DNA of 64,000 bases from Geodermatophilus siccatus (lineage in GTDB: Bacteria; Actinomycetota; Actinomycetes; Mycobacteriales; Geodermatophilaceae): NCBI RefSeq assembly GCF_900103785.1, contig NZ_FNHE01000003.1, positions 62,001 to 126,000 of the forward strand, given 5' to 3'. Made by a program: the position numbers and the translations under genes. The first letter of the stretch is position 1. Every line of letters starts with the position of its first letter. Positions 8,547-17,035 of the stretch are shown piece after piece. The notes under the pieces were generated by a model. That model was not told the DNA's origin. It ran no database searches and worked only from the letters and a program-made list of their open reading frames with translations.

Positions 8547-11500
8547 ATGCGCGACGTCGGCGCTGACCAGCGGGCTGTCCGGCGTCGCCGCGGCCCCCTG
8601 CTGCGGCTGTCGACCGCCGTCCTCGCGGTGCTCACCGTGGCGCTGTCCGGGCAGACCCCGCCCGCGCCGCGGCTGGAGACGGCGAGCACCCAGGACCCCG
8701 CACCGCCGGCGAGCGTCGTGGTGACCGGCGCCGATCGGGCCCTGGCCGTCTCCTGGTCCGCGTCGACCGAGACCGCCACGAGCGGCTACCAGGTGTTCGT
8801 CGACGCCGAGACGACGCCCCGGGTCACGACGAGTGCGTCCACCCGGACCGCGACCCTCACCGGGCTGGTCAACGGCCGGGAGTACACGGTCACCGTCCGG
8901 ACCGTCACGACGGAGACCGTCTTCCTCATCCCGCGCACGTACCTGGGTCAGTCCGGCACCGCCGCGCGCGGCACGCCGCGGGACTCCGTGGCACCGGCCG
9001 CGCCCACCGGGGTGGGTGCCGTGCGCGGCGACGGCCGGGTCAGCGTCTCCTGGACGGCCAACAGCGCCGACTACGACGCGGACGGCTACCGGGTGCTGCG
9101 CGACGGCGTCGACATCAGCGGTCTGCTCGCCGGTCGGGTCGCCACGAGCTGGACGGACACCGGGCTGGTCAACGACCGCACCTACGCCTACTCGGTGCAG
9201 ACGCACGACACCTCGAACAACTGGTCGGTGCCCTCGGCGCCGGCGGTCAGCGCCACCCCGACCGACCTCACCCCACCCGCGGCTCCGACCGGCCTCGTCG
9301 GCGGCCGGGGGGACGGCCGGGCCGGCCTGTCCTGGACGGCGAACGCCGAGCCCGACCTGGCCTCCTACCGGGTGCTGCGCGACGGCGTCGAGGTCGCCAC
9401 GGTCACCGGCACGACGTACCTGGACCCCGGGCTGACCAACGACCGGACGTACAGCTACGCGCTGGTCGCCGTCGACGGCCACGGGAACCGGTCGCCGACC
9501 TCGGCCGCGGTCCAGGTCACACCCACCGACCTCACCCCGCCGTCGGCACCGACCGGCCTGACCGCCGTCCGCGGCGACGGGCAGGTCACCCTCGCCTGGG
9601 CGGCGAACCCCGAGCCCGACCTGGCCTCCTACCGGGTGCTGCGCGACGGCGTCGAGGTCGCCACCGTGACGGGGACGACGTACACCGACTCCTCGCTGGT
9701 CAACGACACGACGTACCGGTACGCGCTGGCCGCGGTGGACACCCACGGCAACCGGTCGATCTCGTCGGCCGCGGTGACCGCGACCCCGCAGGAGCTCGAC
9801 GCCCCGGCGCCGCCCACCGGGCTGGCCGCCACCGCCGGCGACCGGCGGGTCGACCTCTCCTGGACGGCGAACACCGAGATCGACCTGGGCTCCTACCGGG
9901 TGCTGCGCGACGGCGCCGTCCTCGCCACCGTGACCGGCGCCACCGGCTACACCGACACCGCCGTCGTCAACGACACCACCTACGCCTACGCGGTCGTCGC
10001 CGTCGACACCCACGACAACGCCTCCGCCCCGTCCGAGACGGTGCGCGCGACGCCGGCCGACCGCGTCGCCCCGGCCCGGCCGACCGGCTTCACCGCCACC
10101 CGCGGCGACGGGCAGGTCGACCTCTCCTGGACGGCGAATCCCGAACCCGACGTCGCCGGCTACCGGGTGCTGCGCGACGGCGCGCAGATCGCGACCACCA
10201 CCGGCGCGACGTACACCGACACCGCCGTCGTCAACGACACGACGTACTCCTACGCGCTGGTCGCCGTCGACACCTCGGCCAACGCCTCCGGCGCCGCCAC
10301 GGCGTCGGCCACGCCCACCGACCTCACCGCACCGGCCGTCCCGACCGGGGTGACCGCGGTGGACGGCGGTGCCCGGGTGACCGTCTCCTGGACGGCCAAC
10401 GCCGAGCCCGACCTCGCCGGCTACGTCGTGGTCCGCGACGGCACGGAGGTCGCGAGCGTCCCGGGGACGACGTACGTCGACGACCTGGCCGACGAGGCCG
10501 CGCACGGCTACGCGGTGGTCGCCGTCGACACCCACGGCAACCGGTCGGCCGCCTCCGCCACGGCGGAGGTGCCCGCGGCCGACCGCCGCGCGCCGGCGGC
10601 GCCCACGGGGCTGGTCGCCACCGCCGGCGACGGGCGGGTCACCCTGGCCTGGGCGGCGAACGGCGAGCCCGACCTCGCCTCCTACCGGGTGCTCCGCGAC
10701 GGCGTGCAGATCACGACCGTCACCGGCACGACGTACACCGACACCGGCGTCGTCAACGACTCGACGTACTCCTACGCGCTGGTCGCCGTCGACACCTCGG
10801 CCAACGCCTCGGGGCCGTCCGGTGCCGCGGTGGCGCGGCCCACCGACCGCACCGCGCCCGCCGTGCCGGCCGGGTTCACCGCCGTCCGCGGCGACGGGCA
10901 GGTCGACCTCTCCTGGACGGCGAACGGCGAGCCCGACCTGGCCGGCTACGTGCTGCTGCGCGACGGCGTGCAGATCGCGACACCGGCCGGGCCGACGTAC
11001 ACCGATCCCGGGATGGTCAACGACCGCACGTACGGCTACGCGCTGGTCGCGGTGGACACCCGCGGCAACCGCTCCGGTCCCGCGACCGCCAGCGCCACCC
11101 CGACCGACCTGACGCCTCCGGCCGTGCCGGCCGGGTTCACCGCCGTCCGCGGCGACGGGCAGGTCGACCTCTCCTGGACGGCGAACGGCGAGCCCGACCT
11201 GGCCGGCTACGTGCTGCTGCGCGACGGCGTGCAGATCGCGACACCGGCCGGGCCGACGTACACCGATCCCGGGCTGGTCAACGACCGCACGTACGGCTAC
11301 GCGCTGGTCGCGGTGGACACCCACGGCAACCGCTCCGGTCCCGCGACCGCCAGCGCCACCCCGACCGACCTCACCCCGCCGCCCGCCCCGACCGGCGTGA
11401 CGGCCACCGCGGGCAACCGGCAGGCGGTGCTGGGCTGGGACGCCGGGGGCGCCGACGTCGCCGGGCACCGGGTGCTGGACGTCGACGGCAGCACCGTCGC

Positions 11501-12932
11501 CACCGTGCCGGCGCCGGGGACCTCGGCGACGGTGACCGGCCTGGCCAACGGCGCGACGTACGCGTTCACCGTCGTGGCGGTCGACGCCGGGGGCAACGTC
11601 TCGGCGCGCTCCGCCGCGGTGACCGTGACCCCGGTCTACGCCACCGTCCCGGCCGAGGGGGCGGGGGAGAGCGGCGGGGTGGCCGCCAGCAGCGACGGCC
11701 GGTTCGTCGTCGTCGGCACCCGCGCCCGCCTGGAGCCGTCGGACACCAACACCGCCTACGAGTTGTACGTCGTCGACCGCACCGCCGGCACCCGCACGCG
11801 GATCGCCCCGTTGCCGGCGACCGCCACCGGCGCGGGCGACGCGACCAACACCAGCGTCCCGGCGGTGAGTGACGACGGGCGCTACGTCGTCCTGGCCACG
11901 ACCGCGGCCCTGGACCCGCGGGACACCAACGGGCTGGCCGACGTCTACCGGTACGACGTCGGCGCCCGCAGCTGGGCGCTGGTGAGCGCACCGCAGGGCG
12001 GCACCGCCTCCCCGACGGTGGCCGGCACCCTGCTGCAGCCCGCGGCGTCGGTCTATGCCACCGGCCCGTCGGCGGCGGTGTCCGGCGACGGCGACCTGGT
12101 GCTCTTCTACTCGGCGCGGGCCGACCTCGTCCTCGGCGACACCAACAACCGGGTCGACGTCTTCGCCAAGCGGCTCTCCGACGGGACGGTCACCCGGATC
12201 TCCACGACCACCACCGGCGGCGAGCTCAGCGGCCCGGCCACGGGCCCCGCCCTGGCGCTGACCCCGGACGGCCGGTTCGCCGTCTTCGGCGCCGACAGCG
12301 CCTCGGGCGTGCTCGCGTACCGGAAGACGCTGTCCGGAGCGGGCGCCGGCGAGCTGCGCGTGGTCTCCCAGGTCACCACCTCCACCGGCCGGACCCTGCC
12401 GTTCTCGGTCTACCGCGACACCGGCGACCTGGCGGTGAGCGACGACGGGCGCTACGTCGCCCTGGTCACCAGCAACCGCGTCACCACGACCTCCCCCGCG
12501 CAGACCTGGTCGACCGGGCTGGCCTACCGGGTGGACACCGTCAGCGGCGCCGTCGTCCCCCTGGGGACGGGGCAGACGACGGTGTGGGAGCACCAGGTCG
12601 AGCTGGACCCGACCGGTCGCCACGCCTTCTTCGCCACGACTGCGGCGGCGCTGCCGGTCGACACCAACGGGCACACCGACCACTACCGGCGCGACCTCGG
12701 CGGCGGCGCCGCCGGGCCGCTCGTGCTGGTGACCGCCGACGCCTCCGGGCGCCCCACCACCGGACCCACCGGCGCGATCACGCCGGCCGAGTACGGGCGG
12801 CTGCTGGCGGTCACCGGCGACCGGGTGCTGGTGACGACGTCGCAGCCGCTGACCCCGTCCGACGTCAACCGGCTGCGCGACCTCTACACCAAGGACCTGC
12901 TGACCGGTGCCGTGGGCGTGGGCCTGGGCTGA
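8547..12932 (+). CDS. Large secreted protein: 11 fibronectin-III repeats plus propeller-like domain
   Basis: This encodes 1461 residues. A signal peptide with RRRR and a hydrophobic core spans about residues 12-37. Eleven fibronectin type III repeats of roughly 87 residues follow, each with a PxxPTG-type start, a W-x-AN strand, SYRVLRDGV and YSYALVAVD-type ends. The C-terminal 430 residues hold six or seven repeats of S-D-D-G-R-Y-V followed by D-T-N loops, like TolB/PD40 propeller blades with possible calcium sites. It probably acts at the cell surface or outside, in adhesion or binding of a polymer. Start ATG 8547 has GGAGGAGGGA upstream. Repeats 9 and 10 are nearly identical. Confidence 0.85.
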   Translation: MRDVGADQRAVRRRRGPLLRLSTAVLAVLTVALSGQTPPAPRLETASTQDPAPPASVVVTGADRALAVSWSASTETATSGYQVFVDAETTPRVTTSASTRTATLTGLVNGREYTVTVRTVTTETVFLIPRTYLGQSGTAARGTPRDSVAPAAPTGVGAVRGDGRVSVSWTANSADYDADGYRVLRDGVDISGLLAGRVATSWTDTGLVNDRTYAYSVQTHDTSNNWSVPSAPAVSATPTDLTPPAAPTGLVGGRGDGRAGLSWTANAEPDLASYRVLRDGVEVATVTGTTYLDPGLTNDRTYSYALVAVDGHGNRSPTSAAVQVTPTDLTPPSAPTGLTAVRGDGQVTLAWAANPEPDLASYRVLRDGVEVATVTGTTYTDSSLVNDTTYRYALAAVDTHGNRSISSAAVTATPQELDAPAPPTGLAATAGDRRVDLSWTANTEIDLGSYRVLRDGAVLATVTGATGYTDTAVVNDTTYAYAVVAVDTHDNASAPSETVRATPADRVAPARPTGFTATRGDGQVDLSWTANPEPDVAGYRVLRDGAQIATTTGATYTDTAVVNDTTYSYALVAVDTSANASGAATASATPTDLTAPAVPTGVTAVDGGARVTVSWTANAEPDLAGYVVVRDGTEVASVPGTTYVDDLADEAAHGYAVVAVDTHGNRSAASATAEVPAADRRAPAAPTGLVATAGDGRVTLAWAANGEPDLASYRVLRDGVQITTVTGTTYTDTGVVNDSTYSYALVAVDTSANASGPSGAAVARPTDRTAPAVPAGFTAVRGDGQVDLSWTANGEPDLAGYVLLRDGVQIATPAGPTYTDPGMVNDRTYGYALVAVDTRGNRSGPATASATPTDLTPPAVPAGFTAVRGDGQVDLSWTANGEPDLAGYVLLRDGVQIATPAGPTYTDPGLVNDRTYGYALVAVDTHGNRSGPATASATPTDLTPPPAPTGVTATAGNRQAVLGWDAGGADVAGHRVLDVDGSTVATVPAPGTSATVTGLANGATYAFTVVAVDAGGNVSARSAAVTVTPVYATVPAEGAGESGGVAASSDGRFVVVGTRARLEPSDTNTAYELYVVDRTAGTRTRIAPLPATATGAGDATNTSVPAVSDDGRYVVLATTAALDPRDTNGLADVYRYDVGARSWALVSAPQGGTASPTVAGTLLQPAASVYATGPSAAVSGDGDLVLFYSARADLVLGDTNNRVDVFAKRLSDGTVTRISTTTTGGELSGPATGPALALTPDGRFAVFGADSASGVLAYRKTLSGAGAGELRVVSQVTTSTGRTLPFSVYRDTGDLAVSDDGRYVALVTSNRVTTTSPAQTWSTGLAYRVDTVSGAVVPLGTGQTTVWEHQVELDPTGRHAFFATTAAALPVDTNGHTDHYRRDLGGGAAGPLVLVTADASGRPTTGPTGAITPAEYGRLLAVTGDRVLVTTSQPLTPSDVNRLRDLYTKDLLTGAVGVGLG
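10860..11371 (+). repeat. Recent 261-bp tandem duplication of one FnIII repeat
   Basis: Bases 10860-11110 and 11121-11371 match with only two differences in 251 bp and a period of 261 bp (87 codons). The other FnIII repeats are far more diverged, so this pair is a recent in-frame expansion. Confidence 0.9.
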
Positions 12933-12955
12933 CGCCCGTCGTCACTGGTGGTGGC

Positions 12956-12961
12956 TAGCGT
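12956..12961 (+). promoter_or_regulatory. Putative -10 box of tag
   Basis: TAGCGT lies 7 bp before the GTG at 12969, supporting a leaderless start there. Confidence 0.4.
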
Positions 12962-12968
12962 GCCCCGC

Positions 12969-13523
12969 GTGGACGACCGCACCCGCTGTGACTGGGGCAA
13001 CAGCGCGCCGGAGTATGTGGCCTACCACGACGAGGAGTGGGGGACCCCGCTGCACGGCGACGACGCCCTCTTCGAGCGGCTCTCGCTCGAGGCGTTCCAG
13101 TCGGGGCTGTCCTGGATCACCATCCTGCGCAAACGCCCGGCGTTCCGCGCCGCCTTCGCCGGTTTCTCGATCGACGCGGTGGCGGCCTTCGGCCCGGACG
13201 ACGAGGCGCGGCTGCTCGCCGACGCCGGCATCGTCCGCAACCGCGCCAAGATCGCCGCCACCGTCTCCAACGCCCGCGCCGCGCAGCGGGTCCCGGAGGG
13301 GCTCTCGGCGCTGCTGTGGTCCTTCGCGCCGACGGTCCCGCGGCCCCGCCCGGCCACCCTCGCCGACGTCCCGGCGACCAGCCCGGAGTCGACCGCGATG
13401 GCCCGCGAGCTCAAGCGCCGCGGCTTCGTCTTCGTCGGCCCGACGACGGCCTACGCCCTCATGCAGGCCACCGGCATGGTCGACGACCACGTGGCCACCT
13501 GCTTCCGCGCGGCCGCGCCGTGA
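12969..13523 (+). CDS. tag: DNA-3-methyladenine glycosylase I
   Basis: Tag excises 3-methyladenine from alkylated DNA in base-excision repair. The 184 residues contain the zinc-ligand RCDWG and catalytic-region AYHDEEWG motifs, then LSLEAFQSGLSW. The C-terminal zinc-binding HVATC motif is intact (two His/Cys pairs overall). I place the start at GTG 12969, which matches the N-terminus of other Tag proteins and has a -10 box 7 bp upstream; GTGs at 12948 and 12960 are alternatives. It lies next to the DUF3117 gene, as tagA-Rv1211 do in mycobacteria. Confidence 0.93.
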   Translation: MDDRTRCDWGNSAPEYVAYHDEEWGTPLHGDDALFERLSLEAFQSGLSWITILRKRPAFRAAFAGFSIDAVAAFGPDDEARLLADAGIVRNRAKIAATVSNARAAQRVPEGLSALLWSFAPTVPRPRPATLADVPATSPESTAMARELKRRGFVFVGPTTAYALMQATGMVDDHVATCFRAAAP

Positions 13524-13580
13524 GGAAGGACCCCTTCCTCCCCACTCTTCGCGAGCTCAGGGCGGGGCCGCTCCTGAGCC
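13521..13580 (+). terminator. Stop-adjacent GC-rich element (copy F)
   Basis: GAGGAAGGACCCC begins at the tag stop codon, followed by a C-rich stretch and CGCGAGCTC, and ends near GGGGCCG. It belongs to the dispersed family discussed in the findings and can fold into a hairpin, so it may terminate tag transcripts. Confidence 0.5.
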
Positions 13581-13618
13581 GCTGGACAGCTCGGGGCGTC
13601 CACCATCGGGGGCTCGGG

Positions 13619-13663
13619 TTGGACCTGCGCCGGGGATACGGGATCATGTGAGCGGAGCTCACA
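13619..13663 (+). promoter_or_regulatory. Promoter and palindrome upstream of the DUF3117 gene
   Basis: TTGGAC (13619-13624), a 17-bp spacer and GATCAT (13642-13647) resemble a sigma-70-class promoter. The perfect 7-bp inverted repeat TGTGAGC-GGA-GCTCACA (13647-13663) overlaps the -10 and initiation region and could be an operator. Confidence 0.5.
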
Positions 13664-13721
13664 GCATCGACGACGCCGTGAGCAGCCCACGGGCTGCGCA
13701 CGGCCGACGAAGGAGGCACGC

Positions 13722-13889
13722 ATGGCGGCCATGAAGCCGCGCACGGGTGAAGGTCCCCTCGAGGTCACCAAGGAAGGGCGCGGCCTGGTCATGCGCGTTC
13801 CGCTCGAAGGCGGCGGCCGTCTCGTCGTCGAGCTGTCGCCCGACGAGGCTGCGGCCCTCTCCGAGGCCCTGAAGGGCGCGACCAGCTGA
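13722..13889 (+). CDS. DUF3117 family small protein
   Basis: This 55-residue protein begins MAAMKPRTGEGPLEV and ends DEAAALSEALKGATS. It matches the actinobacterial DUF3117 family in length and almost every position, including EGRGLVMRVPLEGGGRLVVEL. Function is unknown, but its conservation and strong ribosome-binding site (AGGAGG, 5 bp before the ATG) suggest high expression. Its stop overlaps a possible CTG start of the aminopeptidase gene. The mycobacterial counterpart is Rv1211. Confidence 0.92.
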   Translation: MAAMKPRTGEGPLEVTKEGRGLVMRVPLEGGGRLVVELSPDEAAALSEALKGATS

Positions 13890-13978
13890 ACACCGCAGCG
13901 CACCTGCCCCCGGGCAGCCCCGCGCAGGAGGACACGGCCCCGGCCGCCGGCAGCACGCCGGCGACCGGGGCCGCACCG

Positions 13979-15490
13979 TTGCCGCGGGTCGAGGTCCTGT
14001 CCACCCTCCCGGCGCTGGGCGAGGACGACGTCCTGGCCGTGCCGGTCGGCAGCGGCACCGCCCTGCCCGGCTGGCTGACCGGCCCGGACGCGCCGGTCGA
14101 CGCCGTGTTCCTCGCCGGCGCGCTGGCCGACACCGGCAACACCGGCCGCCCGGGCAACGTCACCAACCTGCCGGTGCCCGGCCGCCGTCCCCGCAGCGTG
14201 GTCGCCGTCGGGATCGGCGACGCCACGCTGCCGGACCTGCGCGGCTACGTGGCCACCGCCGTCCGCCGCGCGCAGACCCTCGCCGAGCACGGTGCGCGCC
14301 GGCTGGTGCTGCCGCTGGACGACGCGGCGGCCCCCGCGGGCGCCGAGGAGGTCCGCGCCGCCGTCGAGGCCGCGCTGCTGGCCGGTTACCGCTTCCGCGA
14401 GACCTCCACGCCGCACCCGCCGCGGCTGCAGACGGTCGCGGTCGTCGCCGCCGACGGCGCCGACCCCGCGGTGACCGCCGCCGCGCGGGTCGGCGAGGTC
14501 ACCGGGCACGCGGTCGCCTGGGCCCGCGACCTGGTCAACACGCCCAGCAACACCAAGGACCCGGCGTGGCTGGCCGCCGAGGCGGGGGAGCGGCTCGCCG
14601 GCCTCGACCACGTCACCGTGCGCGTGCTCGACCCCGACGACCTGCGGGCCGGGGGCTTCGGCGGCGTGCTCGCCGTCGGCGGCGGCTCGGCCTCGCCGCC
14701 GCGGGTGATCGTGGCGTCCTACCGGCCGCCGGGTGCCGCGCCCGGCCACCCCGTGCTGGTGGGCAAGGGCATCACCTTCGACACCGGCGGCATCTCGATC
14801 AAGCCCAACGCCGGCATGCGGGAGATGAAGACCGACATGGCCGGGGGCGCCGCCGTCCTCGCCGCGGTCGACGCCGCCGCCCGCCTCGGGCTGCCCGTCG
14901 CCGTCACCGCCGTCGTCCCGGCCGCGGAGAACGCCGTCTCGGGCTCCTCCTACCGCCCGGCCGACGTCGTCCGGCACGTCGGCGGCCGGACGACGGAGGT
15001 GCTCAACACCGACGCCGAGGGCCGGATGGTGCTCGCCGACGGCCTGGCGTGGGCGCGGCTGGAGCTCGGCGCCACCGTGCTGGTCGACGTCGCCACGCTG
15101 ACCGGGGCGATGAAGGTCGCGCTCGGCACCCGCACCGCGGGGCTGTACGCGACCACCGACGGGCTGGCCGACGCGCTGCGCACCGCCGCCGGGCACGCCG
15201 GCGAGCAGGTGTGGCGGATGCCGCTGGCCGAGGAGCACGCCGACCTGCTGGAGAGCACCGTCGCCGACGCGAACAACGCACCGGGCAACCCGGGCGGCAC
15301 CACCGCGGCGCTGTTCCTGCGCCCCTTCGCCGGGGACCTGCCGTGGGCGCACCTGGACGTCGCGGGGCCGGCCCGCGCCGGGTCCGACGACGCCGAGGTG
15401 GTCAAGGGCGGCACCGGCTTCGGCGCCCGCACCCTGCTGCGCTGGCTGGAGGCCGGCGCCCCGGTGGACGCGCCCGTGGTGGTCGACTGA
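13979..15490 (+). CDS. pepA: Leucyl aminopeptidase (M17)
   Basis: This M17 family dizinc exopeptidase of 503 residues is cytosolic and takes part in peptide turnover. The metal and catalytic blocks are intact: VGKGITFDTGGISIKP (Lys and Asp), MKTDMAGGAAVL, and NTDAEGRMVLADGL. The N-terminal Rossmann-like domain is present. The start is uncertain: TTG 13979 is the only standard start in the frame, but an in-frame CTG at 13886 overlaps the DUF3117 stop (CTGA) and would add 31 residues. The next gene overlaps by TGATG. Confidence 0.9.
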   Translation: MPRVEVLSTLPALGEDDVLAVPVGSGTALPGWLTGPDAPVDAVFLAGALADTGNTGRPGNVTNLPVPGRRPRSVVAVGIGDATLPDLRGYVATAVRRAQTLAEHGARRLVLPLDDAAAPAGAEEVRAAVEAALLAGYRFRETSTPHPPRLQTVAVVAADGADPAVTAAARVGEVTGHAVAWARDLVNTPSNTKDPAWLAAEAGERLAGLDHVTVRVLDPDDLRAGGFGGVLAVGGGSASPPRVIVASYRPPGAAPGHPVLVGKGITFDTGGISIKPNAGMREMKTDMAGGAAVLAAVDAAARLGLPVAVTAVVPAAENAVSGSSYRPADVVRHVGGRTTEVLNTDAEGRMVLADGLAWARLELGATVLVDVATLTGAMKVALGTRTAGLYATTDGLADALRTAAGHAGEQVWRMPLAEEHADLLESTVADANNAPGNPGGTTAALFLRPFAGDLPWAHLDVAGPARAGSDDAEVVKGGTGFGARTLLRWLEAGAPVDAPVVVD

Positions 15491-16920
15491 TGGCCGACGA
15501 GGGCGTCGTCTTCCCGGCCGGGCCGGACGGGCGGCGCAGCACCGCGGCGCTCGGCCGGGCCGTGGTCGCCGACGCGCTGCGCCCGGTCGACCCGGCCGGC
15601 GCCGGCGCGGCCGATCGGGAGACCAACTGGCGAGCCGGGTACCTGCCGCACTTCCGCCGGCTGGTGGAGGCCGGGCTGGTCTCGCGGGAGGCGGCGCTGA
15701 CGATCGCCGACGCGGGCCTGGCCTCGCTGCACCGGCGGATGCGGGTGGCCGGCCCGGACGGTGAGGAGGCCGGCCTGGGCGACCTGGCCACCGCGCCCGC
15801 CGGTCGCACCCTCGCCACCGCGGAGGTCGCCGGTACCGCCGGGCCGGAGGGGGAGCTCTCCCTGCCCTTCCACGGCGAGCGGCTGCGCGGCGGCGCGCTG
15901 CTGCGCCGGCTGGACACCTGGGTCGAGTGCGGCGTCCTCGAGCCCTCGGCCGCCGAGGCCGTGCGGACCGTCGTCGCGCACCCGGAGTGGCTGGCGCTGC
16001 CGGGCACCACCGTCGTCGTGCTCGGCGCCGGTGCCGAGATGGGGCCGCTGACCGCGCTGCTGCGCTGGGGCGCCCGGGTGGCCGGGGTCGACCTGCCCCG
16101 CCCGGCGCTGTGGGAGCGGGTGCTCGACACCGCCCGCCGTGGCGCCGGCACGCTGCTGTACCCCGACGGCGGGGCGGACCTGATCACCGAGGTGCCCGCC
16201 GTCGCCGACTGGGTGGCCGGTCTGCCGGGGCGCCCGGTGCTCGGCGACTACGTCTACGCCGACGGCGCCACCAACGTCCGGGTGTCGACGGCGGTCGACG
16301 CGCTCACCGTCCGGCTGGCCGCGGCCCGCGACGACGTCGCCCTGGCCTTCCTCGCCACGCCGACCGACGTCTTCGCCGTCCCGCCGGACGCGGTGGCGCA
16401 GTCGGTGCGCGCCTACGCCGGGCGATCGCGGACGGCGAAGCTGCTCGGCCGACCGCTGCGGACCCTGTCGGCCGGGCGGCTCCTGCAGCGGGCGTACCTG
16501 CCCGGCAGCGACCCCGGCGTGGTCGACAGCCTGGTGGCGCAGCAGGGCCCGAACTACGCGCTGGCCAAGCGGCTGCAGCGGTGGCGGGCGACGGTGGCCC
16601 GCGCCGCCGGGACGACGGTGTCGTTGAACGTCGCCCCGCCCACCCGTACCCGCTCGGTGGTGAAGAACCGCGCCCTCGCGGCGGCCTACGCGGGGGCGCA
16701 CCGGTTCGGCGTCGAGGTGTTCGAGCCGGCGACGTCCAACGTGCTCATGGCCGCGCTGCTGGTGCACGACCTGCACACCGGCGGTGGTCCGGCGCACGAG
16801 CACCCGTGGCAGGACGAGGCGTACGCCGCGGTGCACGGCGGGCTGTGGCGGTCGGCCTACGCCCCGCGCAGCGCGCTCGGCCTGGCCGCCCTGCTCGGCT
16901 ACGGCGCCGCCCGCAGCTGA
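15490..16920 (+). CDS. Unrecognised conserved-looking 476-residue protein with Rossmann-like segment
   Basis: I do not recognise this protein. It has 476 residues and no signal peptide, and helices near the C-terminus may be membrane-proximal. TTVVVLGAGAEMGPLTALL followed by GARVAGVDLPR at about residues 175-205 looks like a dinucleotide- or SAM-binding Rossmann turn. Other blocks are DRETNWRAGYLPHFRRLVE near the N-terminus, GDYVYADGATNVR in the middle, and LNVAPPTRTRSVVKNRALAAAYAGAHRFG later. Its ATG overlaps the aminopeptidase stop (TGATG), so it is co-translated with pepA. It may be an oxidoreductase or transferase, but that is a guess. Confidence 0.75.
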   Translation: MADEGVVFPAGPDGRRSTAALGRAVVADALRPVDPAGAGAADRETNWRAGYLPHFRRLVEAGLVSREAALTIADAGLASLHRRMRVAGPDGEEAGLGDLATAPAGRTLATAEVAGTAGPEGELSLPFHGERLRGGALLRRLDTWVECGVLEPSAAEAVRTVVAHPEWLALPGTTVVVLGAGAEMGPLTALLRWGARVAGVDLPRPALWERVLDTARRGAGTLLYPDGGADLITEVPAVADWVAGLPGRPVLGDYVYADGATNVRVSTAVDALTVRLAAARDDVALAFLATPTDVFAVPPDAVAQSVRAYAGRSRTAKLLGRPLRTLSAGRLLQRAYLPGSDPGVVDSLVAQQGPNYALAKRLQRWRATVARAAGTTVSLNVAPPTRTRSVVKNRALAAAYAGAHRFGVEVFEPATSNVLMAALLVHDLHTGGGPAHEHPWQDEAYAAVHGGLWRSAYAPRSALGLAALLGYGAARS

Positions 16921-16953
16921 ACACTCCGTCGGGCACCCGGCAGGTCCCGCCGT

Positions 16954-17035
16954 GGCCCCGTCCAGAGGCTCGCCGCGAGCGTGCGAGGGGTGAGGAGGAC
17001 GGGGTCCTTCTCCGGTGGGGCAGGAGGGGCCTTCC
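16954..17035 (-). terminator. Stop-adjacent GC-rich elements (copy C, compound)
   Basis: Downstream of the desaturase stop, on the minus strand, two units follow: GAGGAAGGCCCCTCCTG and then GAAGGACCCCGTCC...GGACGGGGCC. The inner part (16954-17007) is nearly identical to copy D at 44240-44292. A strong stem is possible, so it probably acts as a terminator between convergent genes. Confidence 0.55.

Noticed and set aside
10860-11371. Possible CRISPR-like or satellite repeat
   Set aside because: The repeats are 261 bp, in frame and encode FnIII domains, with no short spacers.
8307-12683. Long minus-strand ORF (1458 codons) opposite the FnIII gene
   Set aside because: It is the antisense shadow of a GC-rich repetitive gene. 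Its translation is repetitive Val/Gly/Arg/Asp text without any domain, and the plus strand has a signal peptide and clear FnIII repeats.
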